Shown piece by piece: positions 7,360-14,498 of a stretch of 64,000 nucleotides of DNA; the stretch's first letter is position 1; the number at the start of each line of letters is the position of its first letter. Below the pieces are notes generated by a model. It was given only the letters and a program-made list of their open reading frames with translations, made no database searches and was not told the DNA's origin. The position numbers and the translations under genes are program-made. Origin of the DNA: a virus; IMG/VR virus record IMGVR_UViG_3300023112_000011, positions 46,653 to 110,652 of that record; one strand, given 5' to 3'.

Positions 7360-8000
7360 AGGTAGACATGAAGCGCGCCACGGACTGGAAGGTTCAACTA
7401 GCGGCGAATGGTATCAGGCAGAATCAGATGTCGCGTGATCTCGACCTGAACGTGGGCAGATTGAACAAGATATTCAACGGTTGGGTCAACCCAAAACCGG
7501 GAGAGGTCGAGAGCATAGATCTGTACCTCTACGGAGACGTAGAGAAGGCTGCGGTAACGATAGAGCGAATGAGGGAGGAAGAAAGGGGGAAGTCAGAGAA
7601 GAGGAGAGCCGTTGCGGTTGTCCGCGGGGTGGTGGGGGAGATTGCCGCGAGTGGCGTGCGTATCTCGAAAGCCCTCGGGATTACGCAACGCATGATGATC
7701 CACATGGCGGAGACGTTGGTGGTGGTGCCATCGATTGGGGAAGCGGACGGGAAGGGTACTCGACGAGTGTGGTCCGTGGAGGATGTTCGTCGTCTGCTCC
7801 TCGCTACCATCTTGAACAGGATGAGGTTACCGGTTCGGCAAATCGGTACCGCGCTAGAACGGTGGGCGGATATCCGTTCTGGTGCGCGGAGTAGCGTTGT
7901 CTTGCTCGAGGACCCCTCTGGTACGGTTCGGCTCATCATCGACTGCGATAGGTTTGATGATGAGTGCCGAAGGGTTCTCAGTAAGTTGGGGGCGGCGTGA
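7356..8000 (+). CDS. Transcription regulator with XRE-like and MerR-like HTH regions
   Basis: 214 residues. Residues about 12-50 (QLAANGIRQNQMSRDLDLN onward) read as a Cro/XRE-type helix-turn-helix. Residues about 95-170 contain a second winged-helix-like stretch (ISKALGITQRMMIHMAETL, then RRVWSVEDVRRLL and RLPVRQIGTALERW), similar in layout to MerR-type DNA-binding domains. A charged linker joins them. ATG overlaps the RNase HII stop. Probably a phage-encoded DNA-binding regulator of a neighbouring operon; the target is unknown. Domain calls rest on motif reading only. Confidence 0.65.
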   Translation: MKVDMKRATDWKVQLAANGIRQNQMSRDLDLNVGRLNKIFNGWVNPKPGEVESIDLYLYGDVEKAAVTIERMREEERGKSEKRRAVAVVRGVVGEIAASGVRISKALGITQRMMIHMAETLVVVPSIGEADGKGTRRVWSVEDVRRLLLATILNRMRLPVRQIGTALERWADIRSGARSSVVLLEDPSGTVRLIIDCDRFDDECRRVLSKLGAA

Positions 8001-8227
8001 GCGGTGTTTGCATGAACTGCGGCAAGCCCAAGGTCGCGTTGTGGGAGGGTGTACCGGTCTGTGATGACTGCCACAAGGTTGCCACCCACATCATCGCCAA
8101 GAGCGCCAGGCAGATGCAGATGCTGCTGGCCGTGCAGAAGGAGGCGGTCAGGAGTAGGCTTGTCGAAGGCAAGCTGGTGCTCGGTACTGGAGATGACGAT
8201 GAAACGAAAGACGGCGCTGATAGTTGA
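7997..8227 (+). CDS. Zinc-ribbon protein
   Basis: 76 residues, GTG start in a GTGA overlap. Two CxxC knuckles near the N-terminus (CMNCGKP and CDDCHK, 15 residues between them) should bind one zinc ion. A helix and an acidic tail follow. Such small ribbons often contact nucleic acid or RNA polymerase, but nothing here identifies a partner. Confidence 0.65.
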   Translation: MSGVCMNCGKPKVALWEGVPVCDDCHKVATHIIAKSARQMQMLLAVQKEAVRSRLVEGKLVLGTGDDDETKDGADS

Positions 8228-8408
8228 ATACCTCCTGCGCTGCACGAGCCCGACGTGCAACAAGGATCAGACAATGGAGGATGTCGGCAACCTGAACCTT
8301 GGCGATGTCATTCGACCCGCCACCAAAAAGTCCAAGTACGGGCGCTGCATCCTCTGCAAACACGAGGGGCTGTTGGTAGTTCGTCGGTCGGACGACCAGG
8401 TTGAGTAA
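8199..8408 (+). CDS. Zinc-ribbon protein
   Basis: 69 residues from ATG 8199, chosen because GGAG lies six bases upstream; ATG 8193 is too close to that site. Cysteines form CTSPTC and CILC, a likely zinc site. Last gene of the 4473-8408 operon, its stop lying inside the stem of a terminator. Overlaps the previous zinc-ribbon gene by 29 nt. Confidence 0.6.
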   Translation: MKRKTALIVEYLLRCTSPTCNKDQTMEDVGNLNLGDVIRPATKKSKYGRCILCKHEGLLVVRRSDDQVE

Positions 8409-8435
8409 CATTCGTTACTCAATCTTCTTAGCTAG
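8401..8435 (+). terminator. Rho-independent terminator with AGCT tail
   Basis: Perfect 9-bp stem TTGAGTAAC / GTTACTCAA with loop ATTC, then TCTTCTTAGCTAG. The stop codon of the preceding gene lies within the left arm. Ends the 4473-8408 operon. Confidence 0.8.
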
Positions 8436-8446
8436 TTACGCCCGTT

Positions 8447-8691
8447 TGATCCAGAGAGGCTCTTTCTCTCTAGGTGTTTTACTTCAACTAGGGGTATCTA
8501 GTAAGACCCTCCTATTTGTACTGGGTGATCCAGAGAGGCTCTTTCTCTCTAGATGTTTTACTTCAACTAGGTAAGTCTAGTAAGACCCCCTCATTATCCT
8601 CTCTAGTTCTATCTAAAGTAAAATTAGAGGGTCTTACTAGACTTACCTAGTTGAAGTAAAACCGCCACAGAGAGGGGGCCCTCTCAGATCA
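8447..8691. repeat. Three copies of a 64-bp element between convergent operons
   Basis: Two direct copies (8447-8510 and 8526-8589, 79 bp apart) and one diverged inverted copy (8627-8691). Each direct copy has an AGAGAG...CTCTCT hairpin followed by a T-rich stretch (TGTTTTACTTCAACTAGG), so it may act as a terminator. Copy 2 and the inverted copy form a perfect 34-bp inverted repeat (8555-8588 with 8629-8662, 40-nt loop). The inverted copy carries its own hairpin (GAGAGG/CCTCTC) followed, on the minus strand, by GGTTTTACTTC. No ORF is evident here. Together with the flanking terminators it fills the 357-bp gap 8409-8765. Confidence 0.85.
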
Positions 8692-8696
8692 TACGT

Positions 8697-8753
8697 CATC
8701 AGCTAAAAAGAATTCTCCACAGTCGGAGGGGAACCGGACTATTCCGGTTCCCC
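8697..8753 (-). terminator. Minus-strand terminator
   Basis: Read on the minus strand after the stop of the 8766-9434 gene: a perfect 10-bp stem GGGGAACCGG / CCGGTTCCCC with loop AATAGT, a short CTCC/GGAG stem, then ATTCTTTTTAGCT. The T-run and AGCT ending match other terminators here. Confidence 0.7.
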
Positions 8754-8765
8754 CATTGAGATGCG

Positions 8766-9434
8766 CTAGCGGGCGAAGGCCCAATTCACCAACTTGGTTG
8801 CGATCTTGGCCCTGCGGGTCTTGGGCTTGGCGGCCTCGACGGCCATCCCGATGATCCCTCCATAGAGCCCGCCCATCGCGGCCATCGAGGCCCCGACCTT
8901 CAGGGCGGTGGCAATCTTCTTGCGGCGAGTTGCCGCCCTTTCCTGCTCCCTCGCAGTGAGTGCGAACAGGATCGCGTCAGCCGCATCATCGCCGAGCTTT
9001 TCGGCGAGCAGAGCCTTCGCCTGCTCTACTGGCGCCATCGAATTGAACTCTTCGATGGTGGCCTGCGCGAGAGCCTCAGCCTCAGCTTCGGCTTTGTCCG
9101 CCGCCGCGCAGGCGTCCACATATTGTGCGGTGCGCACGCCGATGTAGTCGGCGTTGGCGTCGGCGAGCGCGAAGCGGGCTTGGTCGGCGTCGTCTCTGAG
9201 ACGCTCGACATGGCTCAGGCCTAGTCGCCGCTCGCGCTCGGCGTATTTAGCCGCATCCTCGGCATTCTCTGCCGCGTCTGCGGCGTCGGCCACGAGGGTC
9301 TCGACCTGTCGCTCCAGGCGAGATAGGTGGCTGGCGAATATTTCGGCCGCGTCGGTTTCATCGACGAACTCGGCGTTTGAGGGTGTCGTGTTAGAGCCGT
9401 TTCCCTTGCGGGCTTCGTTGTCCATGTGTGCCAT
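8766..9434 (-). CDS. Ala-rich coiled-coil protein with C-terminal membrane segment
   Basis: 222 residues from ATG 9434. An acidic, alanine-rich helical rod occupies most of the protein (pattern such as DAADAAENAEDAAKYAERE and DKAEAEAEALAQATIEEF). A basic stretch (RRKKIATALK) precedes a Gly/Met-rich hydrophobic segment (MAAMGGLYGGIIGMAVEAA), then a basic tail. It is likely anchored to a membrane by its C-terminus with a long cytosolic coiled coil. The frame stays open upstream to 9578, but that extension runs through a structured RNA-like region. ATG 9425 is an alternative. Neither start has a clear ribosome site. Confidence 0.65.
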   Translation of the reverse strand: MAHMDNEARKGNGSNTTPSNAEFVDETDAAEIFASHLSRLERQVETLVADAADAAENAEDAAKYAERERRLGLSHVERLRDDADQARFALADANADYIGVRTAQYVDACAAADKAEAEAEALAQATIEEFNSMAPVEQAKALLAEKLGDDAADAILFALTAREQERAATRRKKIATALKVGASMAAMGGLYGGIIGMAVEAAKPKTRRAKIATKLVNWAFAR

Positions 9435-9612
9435 GGGGGGACCGACTGGAGTCGAACCAGTAAACAACCAAAGTCCAGAGGCGATCAACCCTCCTTCTCC
9501 TTGGCGTTCGAGCGTACCATCCATCATCAGTGTCAGGCTTACCAGGCCTTTCAACGGTGTTACTTTAGGATTGGTCATCCTTCAGTTTCACAAGACGGAA
9601 CTCGCGGTCCCC
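9434..9612 (-). ncRNA. Possible tRNA-like or tmRNA-like structured RNA
   Basis: Read on the minus strand, 9612 to 9434. The 5' end GGGGACCG can pair over 8 bp with CGGTCCCC, which is followed by CCA at 9434-9436. Immediately before it is a textbook T-arm, ACTGG-TTCGACT-CCAGT (9461-9445). Near the 5' end, AGTT...AACT can form a D-arm-like stem. GGATGACCAA can pair with TTGGTTGTTT just before the T-arm, a long helix where a tmRNA has P2. At 179 nt it is too long for an ordinary tRNA; no canonical anticodon arm or tag reading frame was found. It lies between a promoter-like motif and the gene at 8766-9434, whose ATG overlaps the CCA. Confidence 0.35.
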
Positions 9613-9644
9613 ATAATGATTCGGAGGTAGCACCTCCAAGATCA

Positions 9645-9682
9645 CTATTAGTCTTATCCCCAGTTTTACTGCGGTTTTGCAC
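9645..9682 (-). promoter_or_regulatory. Minus-strand promoter candidate (copy B)
   Basis: GGGGATAAGACTAATAG with GTGCAA 18 nt upstream of GATAAG. The 13-nt core GGGGATAAGACTA is identical to the element before the tRNA nucleotidyltransferase gene. It would drive the tRNA-like segment and the gene 8766-9434, and it overlaps the 3' end of the ParB-like gene. Confidence 0.6.
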
Positions 9683-10076
9683 CTTCTGGGGGCCACTCCT
9701 CGAACTGCTGAACACGCACGCACACGCCCAGGATGTGGGCCTTCATCATCCGGTGCAGCCCATCCATCACACCCCCTTCCGGGTTCAACAAGATGGGGAA
9801 GCTCAGGTCGGCATCGTTGACCCGGCGGATGTGGTCTGCCAGATCACGCATCGTGAACTGTTCTTTGGTCCCTCGAGCCCGGGACCACCAGAAGAACCGT
9901 GGCTCCGAGTCGATGTAGAAGTCGAACTCGGGGAGCTGTTCGGGTGGGAGCTCGAAGGTGTGTAGGTCTTTGGCCAGCTCCCATAGGTCAAGGACCGGCC
10001 AGCTTCGGTAGACACCACCGCGATTGGTGGTGCAGGTGTGCCCTAGAAATCGTGCCTCGTCTTGCACCACGGGCAT
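9666..10076 (-). CDS. ParB-like domain protein
   Basis: 136 residues from ATG 10076, which overlaps the upstream zinc-ribbon gene by 34 nt; later starts are possible because the first 20 residues are weakly supported. The C-terminal half carries LSFPILLNPEGGVMDGLHRM, matching the GxVxDGxHR signature of ParB/sulfiredoxin-type domains, which bind or hydrolyse nucleotides. An aromatic, acidic N-terminal part precedes it (WPVLDLWELAKDLHTFEL). Stand-alone phage proteins of this type have no settled function. Confidence 0.6.
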   Translation of the reverse strand: MPVVQDEARFLGHTCTTNRGGVYRSWPVLDLWELAKDLHTFELPPEQLPEFDFYIDSEPRFFWWSRARGTKEQFTMRDLADHIRRVNDADLSFPILLNPEGGVMDGLHRMMKAHILGVCVRVQQFEEWPPEGAKPQ

Positions 10077-10180
10077 ATCCCCAGTCTCAGGTCCTCCATC
10101 GTCTCGATGTTGGCTCCGCAGAACCGACACACGTGAAGTGGTTCGATCTCCTCTTCCCTCGGAACTTCTATCTGCCACAC
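10043..10180 (-). CDS. Small zinc-ribbon protein (45 aa)
   Basis: GTG at 10180 lies four bases after AAGAAGGAGG, an excellent ribosome site. The product begins VWQIEVPREEEIEPLHVCRF and has two knuckles, CRFC and CPWC, 17 residues apart, then a basic end (KTRHDF). It probably binds one zinc ion. A promoter-like motif lies 41 nt upstream. Frame and start are better supported than those of the longer frame that overlaps it. Confidence 0.7.
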   Translation of the reverse strand: MWQIEVPREEEIEPLHVCRFCGANIETMEDLRLGICPWCKTRHDF

Positions 10181-10220
10181 GCATCCTCCTTCTTAGTTAG
10201 TTACCAAAGTCCGCACACTA

Positions 10221-10249
10221 CCTATCACGGATTTGTTAGTGTTTTTGCA
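10221..10249 (-). promoter_or_regulatory. Minus-strand promoter candidate (copy D)
   Basis: GATAGG with TGCAAAA at the same upstream distance as in copy B (9645-9682). Located 41 nt before the GTG of the small zinc-ribbon gene. The weakest of the four related elements. Confidence 0.4.
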
Positions 10250-10251
10250 TA

Positions 10252-10311
10252 CCTAGCTAGAGAAAGAACCACAGGAGCCTGACGAGTGTCAGCGCTTTAT
10301 TTCCTGCGGTT
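10252..10311 (-). terminator. Minus-strand terminator with AGCT tail
   Basis: Outer stem AACCGCAGGA / TCCTGTGGTT (10 bp, one G-U pair) enclosing a CTGAC/GTCAG hairpin, then CTTTCTCTAGCTAGG. It overlaps the stop codon of the 56-residue gene at 10297 and ends the tRNA nucleotidyltransferase unit. Confidence 0.7.
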
Positions 10312-10467
10312 CCTTGGTGGCCAGTAGTACCCCTCTTCTTTGGGGGGCTCTGGGGCGTCGACCCAGCTGGTGGCCCGCATGAGGTTGCGGCGTGCGCGGA
10401 GGCGGGGGTCCTCCGCCGCTTCCCAGTGAGAGCCCAGCCGCTTCTTCTCTTCAACGGGGAGGCTCAC
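10297..10467 (-). CDS. Small basic hypothetical protein (56 aa)
   Basis: GTG at 10467 overlaps the stop of the tRNA nucleotidyltransferase gene (GTGA). Basic throughout (EEKKRLGSHW, RLRARRNLMRATSWV) with the end PPKEEGYYWPPRNRRK, so nucleic-acid binding is plausible. Coupled to the upstream enzyme. No family recognised. Confidence 0.55.
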   Translation of the reverse strand: MSLPVEEKKRLGSHWEAAEDPRLRARRNLMRATSWVDAPEPPKEEGYYWPPRNRRK

Positions 10468-12341
10468 GACATCACTCGAGCGATGAGCTCCTCGAGGGCG
10501 AGCTCGGGCTCGTCTAGCTGGATGACGTAGGCCGCCTTCACCAGCTTGCCCATCTGGGGTCCGGGCTTGACCCCGGCCTTGATGAGGTCGCGCCCGCCGA
10601 CCAAGGGCTCGGCCTTCTCGAGCTCGCGGTGCATCTCCCAGCACCTCTCGGCAATCTCGTGGTGGTCGCGGTCCGTCTCCGTGGTGGAGCCGTTGGCGAA
10701 GCGGGTGCCGACTGGGCGGGAGCCCATCCAGTCTGCTCGGGAGAGGTAGCCAGCATCTTCGAGGCTGGGCAGACCGCCATTCTTCAGCTTGGGGTGCTTG
10801 ACCAGGTCGGCCTTGAGCCGCCCCCAGCGCGACTCTCGAGCTTTGCCGTCCACGAGACCGAATGGTCTCATGTGGTTTCGACTCAGGGCGACGACCGCCT
10901 CGGTCAGGACCGTTTCGTTGGTGAGGCGTCCGAGGAAGGAGCGCACCAACTCTTCGCCCTCGACGTCATGCTTGGGGCACGACAAGTCGTCTTGCACCGT
11001 GACTGGCTTCCCCAAGTCGTGGCAGAGCGCCGCGAACATGAGGGCCTTCCGGCGCAGGCCATCGAGGGGCTCCTCGGTCCAGGAGGTGCCGGTGCGCGCG
11101 AGGGAGGACATGGCGTCCACCACTAGCATCGTGTGGTCCCACACCGGACCCTCGGGGTGGTGGTCTGGGTTCTGCGGACACCCGACCAGTGCCTCGAGTT
11201 CAGGGAAGAAGCGCAACCACCCCGATTCTCGGAGTACCTCGAGACCGATGGATGGCTTCTCAGCCATCATCAGTTTGTGGAACTCCTCCCCCACGCGTTC
11301 GATGGCCAAGGAGGCGAACGCCTCGTCGGTGGCCATTGAGCGGAGGAGCGCCATGGTGAGGGGGTCGACGTTTGGCACCTTGCGTGCCGCGAGTTGCATT
11401 GCGCGCAGGGGGCGGATCGGGTCTTGTGCGTAGTGCTCGGGCGACGTTGCCCGAAGCACCCCGTCACGTAGGTCATCTAGCCCTCCGTGGCTGTCGATGA
11501 CCTTCCTAGCCTCGATGTCGTACATGAGGCTGTTGATGGTGAGGTCCCGCCGGAGGGCGGCCTCGGCGGGTGTCATGTAGATGTCGACTGGACCGAAGTC
11601 CGTCTCGCCATCTCGGGTGTTGTCAGCTTTGGGGAAGCTGATATCAATACTGACGCCATCCGTGGCGTCGTGCGCGAGCTTTACAACCCCAAACGCATTC
11701 CCCACCGCCTGGGGTTTCCACCCGTGTCGATCGAGCACCTCGATCACGTCCGGGGGCGCCACCCCGTACACCTCGAGGTCCCAATCCTTTGGCGTTCGTC
11801 CCTGGAGGGCGTCTACCACGGCACCGCCTACTAGCAGCACCGTGGCCTTCGCAAACACTTGGAGGTGTTTGGCCACCTGCCGTACCGCCTTCGGTAGCTC
11901 TATCGGCCCTTCCCAGGACTTGGCCATAGTCCATCCTTGGGCTTCCGCGACTTTGGGCATCCCGCTCGGCCAGAACGCAGGTCTGCCATCCCATTTGTCC
12001 GTCGGCCATGCGGCGCCGAGGTGGGCCGCGAGGTCGGTGTACCCCTTGCTCACGCAGGCGTTCCGGTCCTGAGAAGGACCGTAGTCGCAATAATACTCGG
12101 GCTCTTCGGCCAGGAACACGTTGTCCCGGCCGACGATCTCAACCCACCAACTATCTCCATCAGTGAGCCGCTCGCGCGTTGACGCGACATAGCACCTGAA
12201 CCCGCTGTTGACGGCCGCTTCCAGTTTCTCAGTCGAGACGTACACGCCGTCTCTATTCTCTGCCACTATCCGGCCGGAGGGCCGGTTACGGAGGTTGGTA
12301 AAAATGTCACTGGTTGAGAAGATCATGACTTCGTTGTTCAC
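10464..12341 (-). CDS. cca: tRNA nucleotidyltransferase (CCA-adding / poly(A) polymerase family) with HD domain
   Basis: 625 residues. Residues 1-140 are an unrecognised N-terminal region with many aromatic residues. A class II nucleotidyltransferase head follows: LLVGGAVVDALQGR (the usual GGxVRD with Val for Arg), the metal-binding DWDLEVYG, RRDLTINSLMYDI, and DDLRDGVLRATSPEHYAQDP before the tRNA-binding helices. The C-terminal half has an HD phosphohydrolase motif (ALCHDLGKPV). Cellular relatives build or repair tRNA 3' CCA ends, and the HD part trims phosphates. GTG 12341 is chosen because AAAAGGAAAAG precedes it; the frame stays open to 12380. First gene of a minus-strand unit, with a promoter motif 45 nt upstream. 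Confidence 0.88.
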   Translation of the reverse strand: MNNEVMIFSTSDIFTNLRNRPSGRIVAENRDGVYVSTEKLEAAVNSGFRCYVASTRERLTDGDSWWVEIVGRDNVFLAEEPEYYCDYGPSQDRNACVSKGYTDLAAHLGAAWPTDKWDGRPAFWPSGMPKVAEAQGWTMAKSWEGPIELPKAVRQVAKHLQVFAKATVLLVGGAVVDALQGRTPKDWDLEVYGVAPPDVIEVLDRHGWKPQAVGNAFGVVKLAHDATDGVSIDISFPKADNTRDGETDFGPVDIYMTPAEAALRRDLTINSLMYDIEARKVIDSHGGLDDLRDGVLRATSPEHYAQDPIRPLRAMQLAARKVPNVDPLTMALLRSMATDEAFASLAIERVGEEFHKLMMAEKPSIGLEVLRESGWLRFFPELEALVGCPQNPDHHPEGPVWDHTMLVVDAMSSLARTGTSWTEEPLDGLRRKALMFAALCHDLGKPVTVQDDLSCPKHDVEGEELVRSFLGRLTNETVLTEAVVALSRNHMRPFGLVDGKARESRWGRLKADLVKHPKLKNGGLPSLEDAGYLSRADWMGSRPVGTRFANGSTTETDRDHHEIAERCWEMHRELEKAEPLVGGRDLIKAGVKPGPQMGKLVKAAYVIQLDEPELALEELIARVMS

Positions 12342-12385
12342 GGCTTTTCCTTTTGTAAATGTCAGAGGTAAAGTCCCCACGACTT

Positions 12386-12423
12386 CTAATAGTCTTATCC
12401 CCTAATTTCGTTACGCTTTTCGC
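12386..12423 (-). promoter_or_regulatory. Minus-strand promoter candidate (copy A)
   Basis: GGGGATAAGACTATTAG with GCGAAA 18 nt upstream of GATAAG. The same -35-like box, spacing and ATAAGA core recur before the minus-strand gene at 19660-20001. It would drive the tRNA nucleotidyltransferase unit. Confidence 0.65.
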
Positions 12424-12528
12424 CTCATTGACAGGTAAAATCACAGTGGGTGTGTGTAGGCAAACGTGCCGCATATTGCTGCACATTTCTCTTGACAGCT
12501 CGAGACTTCATGCCGCAAGGTGGTGGCC

Positions 12529-12759
12529 ATGGGCGCTCTGACGGAAGAGCAGGTCGAGGAAATCTGGGAGGGGAACGGGCTGAAGTTCCACGTGGAGCGG
12601 ATGTACGTGTACCTCATACAGAATGGACTGATGCCCATGACGGTGCAGAAGCACACCTTTCTGAACAATTTCAGGAAGCGGATTCTGACGAACTTTCTTG
12701 TGAAAGGCGTGGTAGAGGATGAGCACGGACGACAAGTCTTCCCCGGCGACCCCGACTGA
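12529..12759 (+). CDS. Hypothetical protein, first gene of the plus-strand assembly region
   Basis: 76 residues from ATG 12529, preceded by AAGGTGG; GTG 12520 is in frame but less well spaced. Small helical protein (MGALTEEQVEEIWEGNGL at the start). It overlaps the next gene by 41 nt. The divergent gap upstream holds two TTGACA boxes (12428 and 12492) without a convincing -10 partner. Function unknown. Confidence 0.6.
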   Translation: MGALTEEQVEEIWEGNGLKFHVERMYVYLIQNGLMPMTVQKHTFLNNFRKRILTNFLVKGVVEDEHGRQVFPGDPD

Positions 12760-13747
12760 GGCGGCCAAGGGGCACGACCAACCGCTCGGTGGTGCGCCGC
12801 CGATGCCGGGCCCCGGTCCGCAGCCTCCACAGGCGCAGCAGGGCCACCCCATACCGCCGGGTATGCAGCAAGGGCAGCCTGGTATGGTCTATGACCCGAC
12901 GCAGGCTCCGCAGCCCATGTACCCGCATCCTGGGATGCCTCAGTATCCTCAGCAGGGTTACCCGCCGCCGGGTTATCCTCCGCAGCCTATCCCGATGCAG
13001 CCGCAGGGTTTCCCCCAGCCGGGTCCGCAGCAAGGCCCCCAGGGCGTCTCCATGCAGCAGCTCGCGCAGCAGGGTCAGCAACAACAAGGAGTCCCTCAAC
13101 AACAGAGCCCGAGGCCTGTCGAAGCCATCAAGTCGGATATGCAGGCCCTCGGCGACGCCATGAACAGGGAGCAGGCCGCACAAGCTGCGCAGGCACCACC
13201 GGCACAGGATGAGGCTCCTGATGCTGCCGCTGAGCCCAAAGAGACTCCTCCCCTGGAAGATGAGAATCTTTGGCTGGGCTCCATGGACCAGGAGATGGAC
13301 TCGGCCATTGACAAGTTCAACAACCCCCGTCGGCGCGCTCGCATAGAGAAGGCTCTCGATGACATGAGCATCGAGGATCTGGCTCTGCACGGTGAGCTAC
13401 GCCAGACGGTGAAGATCAGCGCCGGTTTCAGTGTGACGTATCGCACAACGTCTGGTGCGGAGAATCAGGGCATCCTTCAGGAGCTCGGCAAGCTCGATGG
13501 ATCGGAGCTCTATCTTCGTGAGCGTTTGGCGCTGATGAATCTGGCCGCCGGACTTCACGCTGTTGGTAGTGAGATCATGCCAGCGCACTTGGTCGATGAC
13601 GACTTTGACTCCGAGGCCTTCCTGAAGAAGCTCAAGCGCGTGCTCCGTTACCCGGTGCAGGTTCTGGCCGACATGCGGGTCAACTACTTCTGGTTCGATG
13701 ACCGGGTTCGCAACATCATGATTGCCGAAGAGTTGGGAAATGGTTGA
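12719..13747 (+). CDS. Putative tail assembly chaperone, upstream product
   Basis: 342 residues. Residues 20-140 are low-complexity Pro/Gln/Gly (repeated PQ, PG and GYPP units). Residues 190-342 form an ordered, mostly helical domain (LEDENLWLGSMDQEMDSAID onward). Its last codons contain GGGAAAT in the X_XXY_YYZ register, which would shift a fraction of ribosomes by -1 into the next frame, making a longer fusion of about 481 residues. That two-product arrangement upstream of a tape-measure gene is the hallmark of lambda gpG/gpGT-type tail chaperones. The chaperone role is inferred from this arrangement and not from sequence similarity. Confidence 0.6.
   Translation: MSTDDKSSPATPTEAAKGHDQPLGGAPPMPGPGPQPPQAQQGHPIPPGMQQGQPGMVYDPTQAPQPMYPHPGMPQYPQQGYPPPGYPPQPIPMQPQGFPQPGPQQGPQGVSMQQLAQQGQQQQGVPQQQSPRPVEAIKSDMQALGDAMNREQAAQAAQAPPAQDEAPDAAAEPKETPPLEDENLWLGSMDQEMDSAIDKFNNPRRRARIEKALDDMSIEDLALHGELRQTVKISAGFSVTYRTTSGAENQGILQELGKLDGSELYLRERLALMNLAAGLHAVGSEIMPAHLVDDDFDSEAFLKKLKRVLRYPVQVLADMRVNYFWFDDRVRNIMIAEELGNG
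13735..13741 (+). promoter_or_regulatory. Candidate -1 ribosomal frameshift site (GGGAAAT)
   Basis: In the upstream frame the codons are TTG GGA AAT GGT TGA, so the heptamer is read G_GGA_AAT, two codons before the stop. After a -1 slip the ribosome reads TGG TTG AAG into the downstream frame. Lambda uses GGGAAAG at the matching place. Confidence 0.65.
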
Positions 13748-14163
13748 AGACTCCCCTTGGCTGGGCGCGGGCCAACATGATGTACGATCTGTTGAGCAAA
13801 CCGCCCAAGGTGGGGTCTGTTCTCGAGGCGCTTTGCCTCATGATTCAAATGCGTCGTCAGCTCATTCAGCTTTTTGGGATGCACACCGTCGTCCAGGCGG
13901 TCAGGACAGCGCAGGAAGAGTCATCGGAGACGATTCAGGAGTCGTTCAACAAGTACCGGGATGCGCTCCTTCCGTTCTTGTCGGAGGAGATGACCAAGGA
14001 GACCAACGAGATAATCGACGCCCTCAAGGCAGAGACCTCTCGAGGGCCGATGCTCGTGCGTAAGGTTGGCGGTAGGGATCAGGGGAGCCGGTTGCGTAAG
14101 AAGCTGAAGGGGAACGTCGTAAGGCCTCCGACAGCGGCATGGGGAAGGAAGAAGCGATGGTAG
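13744..14163 (+). CDS. Putative tail assembly chaperone, frameshift extension
   Basis: Frame -1 to the upstream gene, open from before the stop overlap to 14163. As an independent gene it would need TTG 13744, with no convincing ribosome site; translation by -1 frameshift at 13735-13741 is favoured. The 139-residue part is helical and basic (VLEALCLMIQMRRQLIQLF near the start, RLRKKLKGNVVRPP near the end). ATG 13777/13780 are other possible independent starts. In the lambda model such extensions contact the tail tube during assembly. Confidence 0.6.
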   Translation: MKTPLGWARANMMYDLLSKPPKVGSVLEALCLMIQMRRQLIQLFGMHTVVQAVRTAQEESSETIQESFNKYRDALLPFLSEEMTKETNEIIDALKAETSRGPMLVRKVGGRDQGSRLRKKLKGNVVRPPTAAWGRKKRW

Positions 14164-14498
14164 TGTGCCCTCAGTGCGGCTGCCCACAGGTTGAAGACTT
14201 ACTCGTCATAGGGGAGTGGGATCGGCAATGCGATATGTGCAGTTGGCGGGGGAAGTCCTCCGACCTCGTGCGGATGGGGGACGACGAGAAGTTCAAGGAC
14301 CCTCGTGCGTTCATCGAGTTCATGCGTTTTCTTCAGCGGGATATCGCCCCGCAGGTTGGTCGTGAGCTCGTTAGGCTCGAGTTTGTCACCAAAGATCACA
14401 CACCCGGTAATCTTGCTCATATCACGAAGCTGCTCGTCGAGTTTTCCAGAGCGGGCTTTGGGGCTGTGCTGAAGGGGGTGATCAGTGCGAGAGAATAA
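14157..14498 (+). CDS. Zinc-ribbon protein
   Basis: 113 residues from ATG 14157, which has AAGGAAG at a good distance; ATG 14139 would add six residues. CPQC and CDMC knuckles at residues 4-30 form a zinc ribbon, followed by a helical domain (FIEFMRFLQRDIAPQVGREL) and a hydrophobic C-terminal helix. Probably cytosolic. Overlaps the next gene by 14 nt. Confidence 0.65.
   Translation: MVVCPQCGCPQVEDLLVIGEWDRQCDMCSWRGKSSDLVRMGDDEKFKDPRAFIEFMRFLQRDIAPQVGRELVRLEFVTKDHTPGNLAHITKLLVEFSRAGFGAVLKGVISARE

Noticed and set aside
8447-8691. CRISPR array
   Set aside because: Only two direct copies plus one inverted copy, unit length 64 bp with a 15-bp gap; no regular spacers and no cas genes.
9434-9461. 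Phage attachment site made from a tRNA 3' end
   Set aside because: A T-arm plus CCA can mark attP, but no integrase is in the window and a matching 5' acceptor strand lies only 151 nt away, so an RNA on the phage itself is more likely.
9435-9578. N-terminal extension of the minus-strand Ala-rich protein
   Set aside because: The frame is open, but the stretch contains the T-arm/CCA sequence and has an unlike composition; the protein is taken to start at 9434.
12428-12497. Two TTGACA boxes as sigma-70 promoters for the plus-strand operon
   Set aside because: Neither has a -10-like hexamer at 16-19 nt, so a promoter cannot be claimed.
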